A stretch of 64,000 bases of DNA from Mycolicibacterium novocastrense (GTDB lineage: Bacteria > Actinomycetota > Actinomycetes > Mycobacteriales > Mycobacteriaceae): NCBI RefSeq assembly GCF_001570485.1, contig NZ_BCTA01000036.1:372001-436000 (forward strand). Reading direction: 5' to 3'. A program made the position numbers and the translations under genes. The notes beneath the pieces were generated by a model. It worked only from the letters and a program-made list of their open reading frames with translations. It ran no database searches and was not told the DNA's origin. Position 1 is the first letter of the stretch. The number at the start of each line of letters is the position of its first letter. Positions 44,043 through 54,485 of this stretch are shown in pieces.

Positions 44043-44507
44043 TTACCTTATGGGCGCTCGATCTTGCAGCGCGGTGATCATCCGTTGTATCGCCTCGCGC
44101 GTCGCCTGCAGCGTCGAAGGCTCCAATGCGTCGGCAAGTCGATTGTTGACGACGAGCGCACGTTCGGTGATTCCCCGCAGAACACGATGGCCTTCGGCGG
44201 TTGGCGCCAAGAGAGGCGATGTGCGGTGGTCGGGGTTGGGTCTGAATTCGCCGAGGCCGGCAGCGACCAGATCGTTGGCAACCCTTTGCACCCCCTGACG
44301 TGTGACCCCGAGGCGGCGAGCGGCTTGCGGCACGGTCAGCGGTAGTTCAGAGACCGCGCTGAGCAACTGCCATCGCGCCTGCGTCTGCCCCTCGCCGGCC
44401 GCGATGGCTTCACCTGAGCGCCGCAAGAGCCCGGCGAGTTCGTATACGTCTGCGATCAGCAGTGCCATCTCATCCGCGCTGTTATCCATTTGATAATATG
44501 TTGTCAT
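44043..44507 (-). CDS. MarR-family transcriptional regulator
   Basis: 154 residues, winged helix: LTVPQAARRLGVTRQGVQRVANDLVAAGL as recognition region and EFRPNPDHRTSPLLAPTAEGH as the wing. Met7 (44489) is an alternative start that would leave the AT-rich operator-like sequence outside the gene. It is divergent from a DUF1398 protein, which it probably regulates. Confidence 0.83.
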   Translation of the reverse strand: MTTYYQMDNSADEMALLIADVYELAGLLRRSGEAIAAGEGQTQARWQLLSAVSELPLTVPQAARRLGVTRQGVQRVANDLVAAGLGEFRPNPDHRTSPLLAPTAEGHRVLRGITERALVVNNRLADALEPSTLQATREAIQRMITALQDRAPIR

Positions 44508-44525
44508 TATGGTTCATAATTGTCA
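44487..44525. promoter_or_regulatory. AT-rich divergent operator/promoter region of the MarR pair
   Basis: An AT-rich island in a GC-rich chromosome, with imperfect inverted elements (ATAAT eight bases before ATTAT; TTGATAATATG against CATAATTGTCAA). A likely MarR binding site and promoter for both divergent genes. Exact half-sites cannot be fixed by eye. Confidence 0.45.
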
Positions 44526-44558
44526 ATCAGCTCGAGTTGTGACTGGAATCGGAGGAAC

Positions 44559-44999
44559 ATGAGCGCAGCAATAGCGAATCTTCAAGCGGCACAGCGTGAT
44601 GCCGTTGCGCGTCGTCCACCGGTCCAGGGCTTCCCGCATCTGGCTGAAACGATGCGGCGCGCCGGTGTCCGAATCAATACCTGGTGGCTTCCAGCGATGC
44701 ACAGCCTGTATGAGACCGATCTCGGTCCAGTCTGCATCCAGGACGTGCCCCTGGTCGACGGCATGTCGGAGGTGCCACCGTTCAACCAAGAGGCGCTCGT
44801 CGCCGCGCTGCGCGCCGACCAGGCGGGTGAGACCAGTTTTCGAGAGTTTGCCGCAGCGGCGTGGCGAGCCGGCGTTCTCCGCTATGTCGTCGACCTCGAG
44901 AATCGCACCTGCACCTACTTCGGCCTACACCATCGGTCGTACGTCGAACACTATGCTGCAGTGAGGATTTGCGACAATCCAGGAGCCTCTGAAGCTTGA
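44559..44999 (+). CDS. DUF1398 family protein
   Basis: 146 residues. GGAGGAAC precedes the ATG. The C-terminal AWRAGVLRYVVDLENRTCTY followed by YVEHYAAVRI matches the YbcV/DUF1398 pattern. Function unknown. Probably controlled by the divergent MarR gene; it converges with the flavodoxin-like gene with three bases between stops. Confidence 0.75.
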   Translation: MSAAIANLQAAQRDAVARRPPVQGFPHLAETMRRAGVRINTWWLPAMHSLYETDLGPVCIQDVPLVDGMSEVPPFNQEALVAALRADQAGETSFREFAAAAWRAGVLRYVVDLENRTCTYFGLHHRSYVEHYAAVRICDNPGASEA

Positions 45000-45002
45000 C
45001 AG

Positions 45003-45458
45003 CTATTCCATCAGCTGAGCAGCGACTGTTGCGCCGAGGTTCCAGCAGGCTTCGACGTCGGCCTTGGTCGGCTTACCCATGACAAGAACCGTCTCCGCAG
45101 CCTGCACCCAGCCAAGCCCAGTAGTGATGGCCATGAGACCCCGCTCGGCTCCCTCGGTGCCCTCGTTGCCGTGAATGTAGGCCCCGAACGACCGTCCTTG
45201 GGTGGTGTCGAGCAGTTGGTAGTACGACTGGTCGAAGGCATGCTTGAGGGCACCGCTGAGATATCCGAGGTTGGCGGGCGTGCCCAGCAGATAGCCGTCA
45301 GCCTCCAACATCTCGACCGGAGACACCGTGAGCGCTGGTCGGCGCACCACTTCCACGCCTTCGATCTCCGGATCGGTTGCGCCTGCCACGACCGCCTCGA
45401 GCATCTCTTGGCAGTGTGGCGACGGAGTGTGATGGATGATCAACAACGTTTTGCTCAC
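45003..45458 (-). CDS. Flavodoxin / NADPH-dependent FMN reductase-like protein
   Basis: 151 residues, flavodoxin fold: phosphate loop region IIHHTPSPHCQEML, DGYLLGTPANLGYLSGALKH and the FMN-binding SFGAYIHGNEGTEGAERGL. A small redox carrier or quinone reductase; substrate unknown. It begins four bases inside the end of the upstream membrane protein gene (ATGA overlap). Confidence 0.8.
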   Translation of the reverse strand: MSKTLLIIHHTPSPHCQEMLEAVVAGATDPEIEGVEVVRRPALTVSPVEMLEADGYLLGTPANLGYLSGALKHAFDQSYYQLLDTTQGRSFGAYIHGNEGTEGAERGLMAITTGLGWVQAAETVLVMGKPTKADVEACWNLGATVAAQLME

Positions 45459-45921
45459 GGCTCGCGCTCTTCCATCTCGACCGCTCTCTTCATCGCTTCG
45501 CGCGCCCGGCTGCGGTCACCGGCGTAGTCGTAGGCACGCGCCAGTCGATACCACCGTCGCCAGTTCTGCGGGTCGTTTTCCAGCTCCGCACGCACGGTGA
45601 CGAACAGCGCGTCGGCGGCCTCACGCTGGATTCGCCCCGACGGCATCCGGGGCAGCGCGCTGACGTCGAGCTCCATCCCCTCGTCGTGGACGATCCGCGC
45701 GAGCCGCTGATGGGCCAGGCCCGCGCGCAGTGTGCTGAGCATCGCCCACAGCCCGATCAGCGGGAGCACCATCAGCGCCAGCCCCAAGCCCACGGCCGCG
45801 GGCTCTCCGGTCGTGACGAATGCCATCGCCAGGCGCCCGAGCAGCACGAAGTACACGACCAGCGCGACACACATGAAGCCGATCAGCAGTTGGATGCGCA
45901 GGACGCGGCCGCCGTCGGCCA

Positions 45922-45922
<1 letters not shown>
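45455..45922 (-). CDS. Membrane protein with TPR-like C-terminus
   Basis: 155 residues from the ATG at 45922, which overlaps the dapB stop. Two helices (LLIGFMCVALVVYFVLLG and AVGLGLALMVLPLIGLWAML) are followed by a cytosolic part ending in a TPR-like repeat (NWRRWYRLARAYDYAGDRSR AREAM). Co-transcribed with dapB. Function unknown. Confidence 0.8.
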
Positions 45923-46665
<743 letters not shown>

Positions 46666-46774
46666 TTATCCACCCGGGGTCGACGCTGATCGAAGCGACC
46701 GAATCGCCGCATTCGGCGGCAATGCCGCGGGAAAGCGGGTAACCATTCATGACGGCACACCGGAACGACAGCAG

Positions 46775-47269
46775 ATGGAGTTCGAAGTGACGGATATGAG
46801 TGGACGGCCCGAGCAGCAGGTGGGTGACCAGCGGCCCGCTCGCCAGGTCATCGCGACGTTCGACAACTATGCCGACGCGCAACGGCTGGTGGACCGCATG
46901 TCCGACGGTGGCTTCCCCGTCGAGCACGTGCGCATCATCGGCGACGACCTGCGCACGGTCGAGCGCATCACGGGACGTATGACCAAGGGACGGGCGGCGT
47001 TCGCCGGCGCGGCCAGCGGCGCCTGGTTCGGGTTGTTCATCGGCTTGCTCTTCGCCATTTTCACCGTGGGGCCGGTCTGGATCGTGACGATGCTGATCGC
47101 ATTGGCGATCGGGGCGTTTTGGGGTGCGGTTTTCGGGTTCGTCGCGCATGTGGCGACCCGAGGCGAACGGGACTTCTCCAGCGTCGAGTCACTCGAAGCC
47201 CGCCGGTACGAGGTGTGCGTGCCGCCTCAGTATGCCGCCGAGGCGGCACGCTATACCCAAACCGCCTGA
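46775..47269 (+). CDS. General stress protein 17M-like membrane protein
   Basis: 164 residues from the ATG at 46775; an ATG at 46796 (MSGRPEQQ) is an alternative start. The N-terminal domain VIATFDNYADAQRLVDRMSD followed by VEHVRIIGDDLRTVE matches the GSP17M-like domain. Two hydrophobic helices follow (AAFAGAASGAWFGLFIGLLF; VWIVTMLIALAIGAFWGAVF). Role unknown; relatives are stress-induced. Confidence 0.78.
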   Translation: MEFEVTDMSGRPEQQVGDQRPARQVIATFDNYADAQRLVDRMSDGGFPVEHVRIIGDDLRTVERITGRMTKGRAAFAGAASGAWFGLFIGLLFAIFTVGPVWIVTMLIALAIGAFWGAVFGFVAHVATRGERDFSSVESLEARRYEVCVPPQYAAEAARYTQTA

Positions 47270-47287
47270 GCGGCAACGCTTCCGCGG

Positions 47288-47803
47288 CTACAGTGGTGAC
47301 GCCCCCCGCAGGTGTTCGAAGATCAGCGACGTCTGCGTACCGGCCACGTCGGCGTCGGCGTTGAGGTTCTCCACCACGAACGACCGCAGGTCGTCGGTGT
47401 CACGCGCGGCGACGTGGAGGATGAAGTCGTCGGCACCCGCGAGAAAGTACACGTCCATCACCTGCGGTCTGCGCCGGATCTGCTGAATGAAGCTGTGGAT
47501 CCTGCCGCGAGCGCTGGACTGCAGGCTCACCGAGATCATCGCCTGTAGCGGGAGACCGATGGCGCCCGGATCGATGTCGGTGTAGAAACCGCGGATCACC
47601 CCCGCCTCCTGAAGGCGCCGCACCCTGCCATGGCATGTCGACGGCGCAATCCCGACCGCCTCGGCAAGTGCGCTGTTCGGCATGCGCGCGTCGCGGTGTA
47701 GCGCGGTGAGAATCCGGCGGTCGACGTCATCGAGGGGAACCGGGCGAACATCCTTCGGGTCCGCACCGCCAGAAGTACGTGACAATGAAGATGCTTCGTC
47801 CAT
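47288..47803 (-). CDS. aldR: Lrp/AsnC-family regulator AldR
   Basis: 171 residues from the ATG at 47803 (MDEASSLS). Helix-turn-helix ALAEAVGIAPSTCHGRVRRLQ and a C-terminal RAM effector domain (VMDVYFLAGADDFILHVAAR). It is divergent from ald, which its M. tuberculosis orthologue (Rv2779c) represses or activates depending on alanine. Confidence 0.88.
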   Translation of the reverse strand: MDEASSLSRTSGGADPKDVRPVPLDDVDRRILTALHRDARMPNSALAEAVGIAPSTCHGRVRRLQEAGVIRGFYTDIDPGAIGLPLQAMISVSLQSSARGRIHSFIQQIRRRPQVMDVYFLAGADDFILHVAARDTDDLRSFVVENLNADADVAGTQTSLIFEHLRGASPL

Positions 47804-47829
47804 AGTGCGAATGTACAGAATTTCAAGCA

Positions 47830-47841
47830 CAGCAATTGCTG
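47830..47841. promoter_or_regulatory. Palindrome in the aldR-ald divergent promoter
   Basis: CAGCAATTGCTG is a perfect 12-base palindrome midway between the two divergent starts, in an AT-rich stretch. A candidate AldR binding site. Confidence 0.45.
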
Positions 47842-47891
47842 ATCACACGAAGCTTCTTCACACTGAGTACACATTCAGCAGAGGAGCGGTC

Positions 47892-49007
47892 ATGCGTGTC
47901 GGCATTCCGACCGAGATCAAGAACAACGAATACCGGGTCGCGATCACCCCGGCCGGCGTCGCCGAGCTCGTGCACCGCGGTCACGAGGTGATCATTCAGT
48001 CGGGTGCGGGTGAGGGTTCGGCGATCTCGGACGCCGACTTCAAACGCGCGGGCGCCCAGCTCATCAACGGCGCCGACGAGGTATGGGCCCAGGCCGACCT
48101 CCTGCTCAAGGTCAAGGAGCCGATCGGCGCCGAATACGAGCGCATGCGCCGTGGTCAGACGCTGTTCACCTACCTGCATCTGGCGGCATCGCGGCCGTGC
48201 ACCGAAGCCCTGCTGGCTTCCGGGACGACGTCGATCGCCTACGAAACCGTTCAGGCCGCCGACGGCGCCCTACCGCTGCTGGCCCCGATGAGCGAGGTTG
48301 CCGGGCGGTTGGCGGCCCAGGTCGGGGCCTACCACCTGATGCGCAGCCACGGAGGCCGCGGCGTCCTGATGGGCGGCGTGCCGGGCGTGGCTCCCGCCGA
48401 CGTCGTCGTGATCGGCGGCGGCACCGCCGGCGCCAACGCCGCGCGGGTCGCGACGGGCATGGGCGCACACGTCACCGTGTTCGACGTCAGTCTCACCAAG
48501 CTGCGCGCCGTGGACGCGGAGTTCGGCGGCCGCGTGCAGACCCGCTACTCGTCGATCCTGGAGCTCGAGGACGCGGTGAAGGACGCCGACCTCGCCATCG
48601 GCGCGGTCCTGGTGCCGGGCGCCAAAGCCCCCACTTTGGTTTCGAATTCGACTGTCGCTCATATGAAGCCCGGTGCGGTGCTGGTCGACATCGCCATCGA
48701 CCAGGGCGGGTGCTTCGAGGATTCGCATCCGACCACGCACGACGACCCGACGTATGCCGTACACGACACGATCTTCTACTGCGTCGCCAATATGCCCGGC
48801 GCCGTGCCCCGCACGTCGACCTTCGCGCTGACCAACGCCACCATGCCGTACGTGCTCAAGCTGGCCGAGCTGGGCTGGCGTGCGGCGTGCCGGGCCGACG
48901 CCTCGCTTGCGAGGGGTTTGTCCACACACGACGGCGCCCTGCTGTCCGAACAGGTCGCCGTCGACCTCGACCTGCCGTATACGGATCCGTCGCCGATGCT
49001 GCTCTGA
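47892..49007 (+). CDS. ald: Alanine dehydrogenase
   Basis: 371 residues. MRVGIPTEIKNNEYRVAITPAG, catalytic Lys in LLKVKEP, catalytic His in FTYLHLAA, and the NAD motif VIGGGTAGANAARVA. Interconverts alanine with pyruvate and ammonium; in mycobacteria it also reduces glyoxylate and serves in redox balance under low oxygen. GAGGAGCGG precedes the ATG. Confidence 0.95.
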   Translation: MRVGIPTEIKNNEYRVAITPAGVAELVHRGHEVIIQSGAGEGSAISDADFKRAGAQLINGADEVWAQADLLLKVKEPIGAEYERMRRGQTLFTYLHLAASRPCTEALLASGTTSIAYETVQAADGALPLLAPMSEVAGRLAAQVGAYHLMRSHGGRGVLMGGVPGVAPADVVVIGGGTAGANAARVATGMGAHVTVFDVSLTKLRAVDAEFGGRVQTRYSSILELEDAVKDADLAIGAVLVPGAKAPTLVSNSTVAHMKPGAVLVDIAIDQGGCFEDSHPTTHDDPTYAVHDTIFYCVANMPGAVPRTSTFALTNATMPYVLKLAELGWRAACRADASLARGLSTHDGALLSEQVAVDLDLPYTDPSPMLL

Positions 49008-49023
49008 CCCCGATCTCCGCGTG

Positions 49024-49056
49024 TTTGCCCGGCACCCTTAAACGTGCCGGTGCAAA
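49024..49056 (+). terminator. Terminator-like hairpin after ald
   Basis: TTTGC-c-CCGGCAC, an 8-base loop, GTGCCGG-t-GCAAA, starting 17 bases after the ald stop. Strong stem; the downstream run is A rather than T. Confidence 0.6.
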
Positions 49057-49220
49057 AAGATAGGGATTCGCCCGATTCCTCCGTCGCGCTCGATGCCATA
49101 CGGTTTAGTCCAGCGGCTGGCGCTCAGTGCAGGGGGGCCAAGAGCGTGGGGGGACAGCCGCTGACAAGCCAGCTGGACCCGGCCCCGAGGGGTGGCCGGG
49201 CTAAGCTGCTGCCCTCGCCA

Positions 49221-50120
49221 TCATGCGGCCAGGAGTTCGGCCACCAGCACCGAAGCCACGTCACCGACTAACTGGCGGTCGTTCGGGGCGTCGGGGTCGT
49301 TTGCCGCGGTCCTGGTCATGATCGCCAGCAGAAGTCGCTCGCCCGCCGGGCCGTACGCTATACCGACGTCGTTCGTGCTCGCGTAGTCACCACTGCCGGT
49401 CTTGTCGGCCGTCGCCCAGCCCGGTGGCAGGACGGGTCGCACGCTGGACGTCTGGTTGGTCCGCATCCAGTCCTCGAGTTGCCGGCGTTGCGGCTCGGCG
49501 AGCACGTTGCCGGTGAGTATCGACCGGTATCCAGCCCCGATGGCCTCGGGCGTCGTGGTGTCGCGCGGGTCTGCCGGCACCGCCGCGTTGAGCTCGATCT
49601 CCCAGCGGTCGAGCCGGGACCGCTGGTCGCCGATGCTGCGGGCGAAATCGGTCACGCCGGACGGACCGCCAATGACCCGTAACAGCCAGTTGGCCGCGGC
49701 GTTGTCGCTTCGCTGCAGGGCGGCCTGACACAACTGCGCCAGCGTCATCGTCTGCCCGACGTGCGCCTCGGTCACCGGCGAGTTGGGCACGATATCGCCC
49801 GGTTCGATGGTGACGCGATCGGTGAGCGCGAGCTCACCGCGCTCGGCCTTCTGCAGCACCCGCGCCGCGGCGTAGGTCTTGAACGTGGAGCACATCGCGA
49901 ACATGTCATGCGCTCGGTGTGCGATGGTGCGCCCGGTGCCGAGATCGGTTGCGAACACCCCGATCAACGCGTTCTGGCGGCGTTCCATCTCGCCGAGTCG
50001 ATCCTCGACCGGCTGCGGGGGGCGGTCAGGGTCGGCCATGACGGCCTTGTGCGGCGATGCGGCCAGCGCCGCCAGTGTCAATCCACCGATCAGAACGTGA
50101 CGCCGTGGCACCTCGGTCAT
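49221..50120 (-). CDS. blaS: Class A beta-lactamase, exported (BlaS-like)
   Basis: 299 residues from the ATG at 50120. The signal region has paired arginines ([18 protein letters not shown]), suggesting Tat export. Active-site motifs: S-T-F-K in [11 protein letters not shown] in [10 protein letters not shown], ExxLN in WEIELNAA, and KTG in ADKTGSGDY. In M. smegmatis the chromosomal BlaS maps to the same region by my recollection; in M. tuberculosis blaC is elsewhere. It hydrolyses beta-lactams in the periplasm. Confidence 0.92.
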   Translation of the reverse strand: MTEVPRRHVLIGGLTLAALAASPHKAVMADPDRPPQPVEDRLGEMERRQNALIGVFATDLGTGRTIAHRAHDMFAMCSTFKTYAAARVLQKAERGELALTDRVTIEPGDIVPNSPVTEAHVGQTMTLAQLCQAALQRSDNAAANWLLRVIGGPSGVTDFARSIGDQRSRLDRWEIELNAAVPADPRDTTTPEAIGAGYRSILTGNVLAEPQRRQLEDWMRTNQTSSVRPVLPPGWATADKTGSGDYASTNDVGIAYGPAGERLLLAIMTRTAANDPDAPNDRQLVGDVASVLVAELLAA

Positions 50121-50139
50121 GGGTCCCCAGCGTAGGTGA

Positions 50140-51480
50140 TCAGCCGGCGATGGCCCGAAGCGGCTGAGGCAGTGACCGTTTCGACCGAACCGGACCGAGC
50201 ACAGCACCGCCGTAGGGCCGCCGCAAAAGCCGGCGCGCGACGGAATTGACCTCGTCGAGCGTCACGGCCTCGATCTTCGCCAACGTCTCGTCGATCGTTC
50301 GGTGTTCGCCGAAATGCAGTTCGCTGCGTCCGATGCGGTTCATCCGCGATCCCGAATCCTCGAGGCCAAGCACCAGTCCGCCGCGCAGGGAGCCCTTCGC
50401 GATGCGGCACTCGTCTTCGGTGATCCCGTCACGCGCCACCGCCTCGAGCACATCGGTGGTCACGCGGGCGACCTCGTCGAAGCGGTCCGGCAGGCAACCC
50501 GCGTAAACCGACAGAGCTCCGCTGTCGGAGAAGGTGTCGACCGTCGAGTACACCGAGTACGCCAACCCGCGTGCCTCTCGAATCTCCTGAAACAACCGCG
50601 AACTCAGGCCGCCGCCGAGCGCCGTGTTCAGCACCGACAGCGCCCAGCGGTGTTCCCAGTGCCGTCCGGGCGTGCGCACACCCAGCGTCAGGTGCGTCTG
50701 CTCGGAGTCCCGGCTGACCAGCTCCAGACTCGGGCGCCCGCCGACCCGGCCGATGCCCTTGCGCGGTGGCACCGGTGTGCGGCCCCGCACCAGTCGCGCA
50801 CCGAAGTACTCGCGCGCCAGCGACACCACGTCATCGTGATCGACGTTGCCCGCCACTGCGAGCACCATTCGCTCGGGGGTGTAGCGGCGGACGTGGAAGG
50901 AGTGCAGTTGGGCGCGTGTCATCGAGGAGATCGAATCCACGCTGCCGATCACCGGGCGCCCAACGGGGTGCGAGCCGAACATCGCGGCGAGAAACACGTC
51001 GCCGAGAGTGTCCTCGGGATCGTCGTCGCGCATCGCGATCTCCTCGAGCACGACGTCGCGTTCGACCTCGACGTCCTGGGCCGCGCACTGTCCGCGCAAC
51101 ACGACATCGGCGACGAGGTCGACGGCCAACTCCAGATCGGAGTCGAGCACATGCGCGTAGTAGCAGGTGTGCTCGCGGGCGGTGAAGGCGTTCAACTCAC
51201 CCCCGACCGCGTCGACGGCCTGCGCGATGCCCACCGCCGACCGGGTGGGCGTCGCCTTGAACAGCAAGTGCTCGAGGAAGTGCGCCGCGCCCGCAACGCT
51301 CGGCCCCTCGTCGCGCGAACCGACGTCGACCCACAGCCCGACCGACGCCGAATGCACCGACGGGATGTACTCGGTGACCACACGCAGGCCACCGGGTAGC
51401 AGCGTGCGACGCACTGCCTCCGACGATCGGTCGCCACGTCCGTTGTGGCGCAACGCCCTAACTGCTGGCCGCTGCGGCAT
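50140..51480 (-). CDS. pepR: M16-family zinc protease PepR
   Basis: 446 residues from the ATG at 51480, inside the end of gpsI (23-base overlap). Inverted zinc motif HFLEH in [13 protein letters not shown], with downstream ligand region [13 protein letters not shown], and the R/Y substrate-binding residues in [21 protein letters not shown]. Orthologue of Rv2782c by position. Confidence 0.93.
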   Translation of the reverse strand: MPQRPAVRALRHNGRGDRSSEAVRRTLLPGGLRVVTEYIPSVHSASVGLWVDVGSRDEGPSVAGAAHFLEHLLFKATPTRSAVGIAQAVDAVGGELNAFTAREHTCYYAHVLDSDLELAVDLVADVVLRGQCAAQDVEVERDVVLEEIAMRDDDPEDTLGDVFLAAMFGSHPVGRPVIGSVDSISSMTRAQLHSFHVRRYTPERMVLAVAGNVDHDDVVSLAREYFGARLVRGRTPVPPRKGIGRVGGRPSLELVSRDSEQTHLTLGVRTPGRHWEHRWALSVLNTALGGGLSSRLFQEIREARGLAYSVYSTVDTFSDSGALSVYAGCLPDRFDEVARVTTDVLEAVARDGITEDECRIAKGSLRGGLVLGLEDSGSRMNRIGRSELHFGEHRTIDETLAKIEAVTLDEVNSVARRLLRRPYGGAVLGPVRSKRSLPQPLRAIAG

Positions 51481-53704
51481 CTGCCGGTGCGGTCTCCGAG
51501 TCGGGGGCTTCCTCATCGACCAGGATCAGCGAGATCTTGCCGCGGTTGTCGATGTCGGCGATCTCCACACGCAGCTTGTCGCCGACTTTGACGACATCCT
51601 CGACCTTGGCGATCCGCTTGCCACGTCCCAGCTTCGAGATGTGGACCAGCCCGTCGCGACCCGGAAGCAGCGACACGAAGGCACCGAAATCCGTTGTCTT
51701 GACGATGGTTCCGAGGAATCGCTCGCCGACCTTGGGCAGCTGCGGATTGGCGATCGCGTTGATGCGGTCGATCGCGGCCTGCGCCGACGGTCCGTCGGTG
51801 GCGCCGACGAACACCGTGCCGTCGTCCTCGATGGAGATCGACGCGCCGGTCTCCTCGGTGATCTGGTTGATGATCTTGCCTTTCGGGCCGATCACCTCGC
51901 CGATCTTGTCCACCGGCACCTTGATCGTGGTGATCCGCGGCGCATACGGGCTCATCTCGTCGGGGCCGTCGATCGCCTCGGCCATCACCTCGAGAATCGT
52001 CAGCCGGGCATCCTTGGCCTGCGACAGCGCGCCCGCCAGCACCTGCGACGGGATGCCGTCGAGCTTGGTGTCCAGCTGCAGCGCGGTGACGAACTCCTTG
52101 GTGCCCGCGACCTTGAAGTCCATGTCGCCGAACGCATCCTCGGCACCGAGGATGTCGGTGAGCGCGACGAACCGGCGCTCGGTCTTACCGTCCACTTCGA
52201 TGTCGTCGGACACCAGGCCCATCGCGATGCCCGCGACCGGAGCCTTCAGCGGCACACCGGCGTTGAGCAGCGCCAGCGTCGAGGCGCACACCGAACCCAT
52301 CGAGGTGGAACCGTTGGAGCTCAACGCCTCCGACACCTGACGGATCGCGTACGGGAACTCCTCGATGCTGGGCAGCACCGGCATCAGCGCGCGCTCCGCC
52401 AGCGCACCGTGGCCGATCTCGCGGCGCTTCGGCGAACCGACACGGCCGGTCTCACCGGTCGAGTACGGCGGGAAGTTGTAGTGGTGCATGTAGCGCTTGC
52501 TGGTCTCGGGCCCCAGCGAGTCGATCTGCTGGGCCATCTTGATCATGTCGAGGGTGGTGATGCCCAGGATCTGGGTCTCGCCACGCTCGAACAGCGCGCT
52601 GCCGTGCGCCCGCGGGACGACTGCGACCTCGGCGCTCAGCGCGCGGATGTCGGTGATGCCGCGGCCGTCGATACGGAAGTGATCGGTCAGAATGCGTTGC
52701 CGCACAAGCTTCTTGGTCAGCGACCGGAATGCGGCGCCGACCTCCTTCTCGCGGCCCGCGTACTGCTCGGCCAGCCGCTCGAGCACCTCGGCCTTGATCT
52801 CGTCGGTGCGGTCGTTGCGCTCGGCCTTACCGGCGATCGTCAGCGCCTCCGACAACGCGTCGGTGGCCACCGAGGCGACGGCGTAATAGACGTCTTCGCC
52901 GTACTCCGGGAACACCGGGTAGTCCGCGGTCGGCTTGGCGGCGCTCTCGGCCAGCTCCTGCTGGGCTGCGCACAGGCTCGCGATGAACGGTTTGGCGGCC
53001 TCCAGGCCCTCGGCCACGACGGCCTCGGTGGGCGCCTGCGCACCGCCGGCGACCAACTCGATGACATTGTCGGTGGCCTCGGCCTCGACCATCATGATCG
53101 CCACGTCACCGCCCTCGATGACACGACCGGCGACAACCATGTCGAACACCGCCCGCTCGAGCTGCTCGACGGTCGGGAAGGCCACCCAGGTTCCGTCGAT
53201 CAGCGCGACACGCACGCCGCCGACCGGGCCCGAGAACGGTAGGCCGGCGATCTGCGTGGACGCCGACGCGGCGTTGATCGCGACCACGTCGTACAGATCC
53301 TTGGGATCCAGGCTCAAGACGGTGACCACGACCTGGATCTCGTTGCGCAAGCCGTCGACGAACGTCGGCCGCAGCGGACGGTCGATCAGCCGGCAAGTCA
53401 GGATCGCGTCGGTCGACGGGCGGCCTTCGCGGCGGAAGAACGAGCCGGGGATGCGACCCGCGGCGTACATGCGCTCTTCGACGTCGATGGTCAACGGGAA
53501 GAAGTCGAAATGGTCCTTGGGGTTCTTGCTGGCCGAGGTGGCCGAAAGCAACATCGTCTCGTCGTCGAGATAGGCGACGACGGCGCCGGCGGCCTGCTGG
53601 GCCAGTCGGCCGGTCTCGAAACGGATGGTGCGGGTGCCGAAGCTCCCGTTGTCGATCACGGCGGTCGCTTCGTACACGCCGTCTTCAATTTCAACTACAG
53701 ACAT
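51458..53704 (-). CDS. gpsI: Polyribonucleotide nucleotidyltransferase (PNPase)
   Basis: 748 residues. Two RNase PH domains ([49 protein letters not shown]), a KH domain ([23 protein letters not shown]) and an S1 domain ([23 protein letters not shown]). Degrades RNA 3'-5'. Upstream lies rpsO and a leader region with two hairpins. Confidence 0.95.
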   Translation of the reverse strand: MSVVEIEDGVYEATAVIDNGSFGTRTIRFETGRLAQQAAGAVVAYLDDETMLLSATSASKNPKDHFDFFPLTIDVEERMYAAGRIPGSFFRREGRPSTDAILTCRLIDRPLRPTFVDGLRNEIQVVVTVLSLDPKDLYDVVAINAASASTQIAGLPFSGPVGGVRVALIDGTWVAFPTVEQLERAVFDMVVAGRVIEGGDVAIMMVEAEATDNVIELVAGGAQAPTEAVVAEGLEAAKPFIASLCAAQQELAESAAKPTADYPVFPEYGEDVYYAVASVATDALSEALTIAGKAERNDRTDEIKAEVLERLAEQYAGREKEVGAAFRSLTKKLVRQRILTDHFRIDGRGITDIRALSAEVAVVPRAHGSALFERGETQILGITTLDMIKMAQQIDSLGPETSKRYMHHYNFPPYSTGETGRVGSPKRREIGHGALAERALMPVLPSIEEFPYAIRQVSEALSSNGSTSMGSVCASTLALLNAGVPLKAPVAGIAMGLVSDDIEVDGKTERRFVALTDILGAEDAFGDMDFKVAGTKEFVTALQLDTKLDGIPSQVLAGALSQAKDARLTILEVMAEAIDGPDEMSPYAPRITTIKVPVDKIGEVIGPKGKIINQITEETGASISIEDDGTVFVGATDGPSAQAAIDRINAIANPQLPKVGERFLGTIVKTTDFGAFVSLLPGRDGLVHISKLGRGKRIAKVEDVVKVGDKLRVEIADIDNRGKISLILVDEEAPDSETAPADAAAASS

Positions 53705-53812
53705 AGGTGTCCGTATGGCCTCTCTGATTCAGTGTCTCCACTGTTTAGCTGTTTTCGCGTCGTCACAGCGCTTGAACCACGGGCCCCGATGCGGCTACGG
53801 CCATCGATCGAA

Positions 53813-53836
53813 GCTGCCGGCAGTTCTTCCGGCAGC
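53813..53836 (-). repeat. Hairpin in the gpsI leader
   Basis: GCTGCCGG, an eight-base loop, CCGGCAGC; 8-bp perfect stem about 110 bases before the gpsI start. Candidate processing or regulatory hairpin. Confidence 0.5.
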
Positions 53837-53986
53837 CACTACCGAAGACCGCGCGATCGAGCAGGTCCTGGTTATGACGCGCGGGAACGATGCTCGCGGA
53901 GCTGCGAAAATCGCACCCAGGTCGTTCGCGCCGAATAAGCAGTCGAACGAGGCCATCGTACTCTGCGAGGAGTACCCGGCCGAATC

Positions 53987-54008
53987 CCGGCGCGCGTTCA
54001 CGCGCCGG
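53987..54008 (-). terminator. Hairpin just after rpsO
   Basis: CCGGCGCG, a six-base loop, CGCGCCGG, beginning eight bases after the rpsO stop codon in the direction of transcription. Likely partial terminator. Confidence 0.55.
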
Positions 54009-54015
54009 TACGAGG

Positions 54016-54285
54016 TCAGCGACGCAGGCCGAGTCGTTCGATCAGCGTGCGGTACCGCTGGACGTCGACCTGGGCCACGTACTTGAGCAGCCGGCGCCTG
54101 CGGCCGACGAGCAGCAGCAGACCGCGCCGTGAGTGGTGATCGTGCTTGTGCACCTTCAGGTGCTCGGTGAGGTCGGTGATCCGCTTGGTCAGCAGCGCGA
54201 CCTGCGCCTCGGGCGAACCGGTATCGGTGTCATGCAGTCCGTACTCGGTCAGGACCGACTTTTTCTCTTCGGCGGTGAGCGCCAC
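54016..54285 (-). CDS. rpsO: 30S ribosomal protein S15
   Basis: 89 residues, exact family length, from the GTG at 54285 ([15 protein letters not shown]). The rRNA-binding [21 protein letters not shown] is conserved. An upstream open frame exists but has no family similarity. Confidence 0.96.
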   Translation of the reverse strand: MALTAEEKKSVLTEYGLHDTDTGSPEAQVALLTKRITDLTEHLKVHKHDHHSRRGLLLLVGRRRRLLKYVAQVDVQRYRTLIERLGLRR

Positions 54286-54412
54286 GAAACAACTCCATCT
54301 TTTCAGTCCGCGGGAAGGGACATGAGCCCCGTGGAGGCGCGGCCGCCGCGAACTGCAGCGCACGCCCGGTCGGCAGGCAGTCTAGCAGCGGCGGGTGTAC
54401 AGCACGAAATCC

Positions 54413-54484
54413 GCCGAGCGCTCACCCATGTACTCGCGTTGGCCCGTTGTCCTGGGGTTTTGTGTTCGGGACTGAGCGCTCGGC
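54413..54484. repeat. 12-bp inverted repeat downstream of ribF
   Basis: GCCGAGCGCTCA at 54413-54424 is exactly inverted at 54473-54484, separated by 48 bases. It touches the end of ribF. Possibly a long-loop terminator structure or protein-binding pair. Confidence 0.4.
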
Positions 54485-54485
54485 G

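Larger units (their letters stand above)
53705..54015. other. gpsI leader / rpsO-gpsI intergenic region
   Basis: 311 bases without a supported gene. It holds two inverted repeats, listed separately at 53813-53836 and 53987-54008. In other bacteria the rpsO-pnp interval contains terminator and RNase processing sites for PNPase autoregulation; that is a plausible reading here but not shown. Confidence 0.5.

Noticed and set aside
49024-49220. Possible small RNA or gene in the ald-blaS gap
   Set aside because: Apart from the terminator hairpin only weak open frames are visible, with no promoter or structure I could support.
51167-53242. 691-codon open frame antisense to gpsI and pepR
   Set aside because: Mirror of strongly biased codons in PNPase; no ribosome site or recognisable domain.
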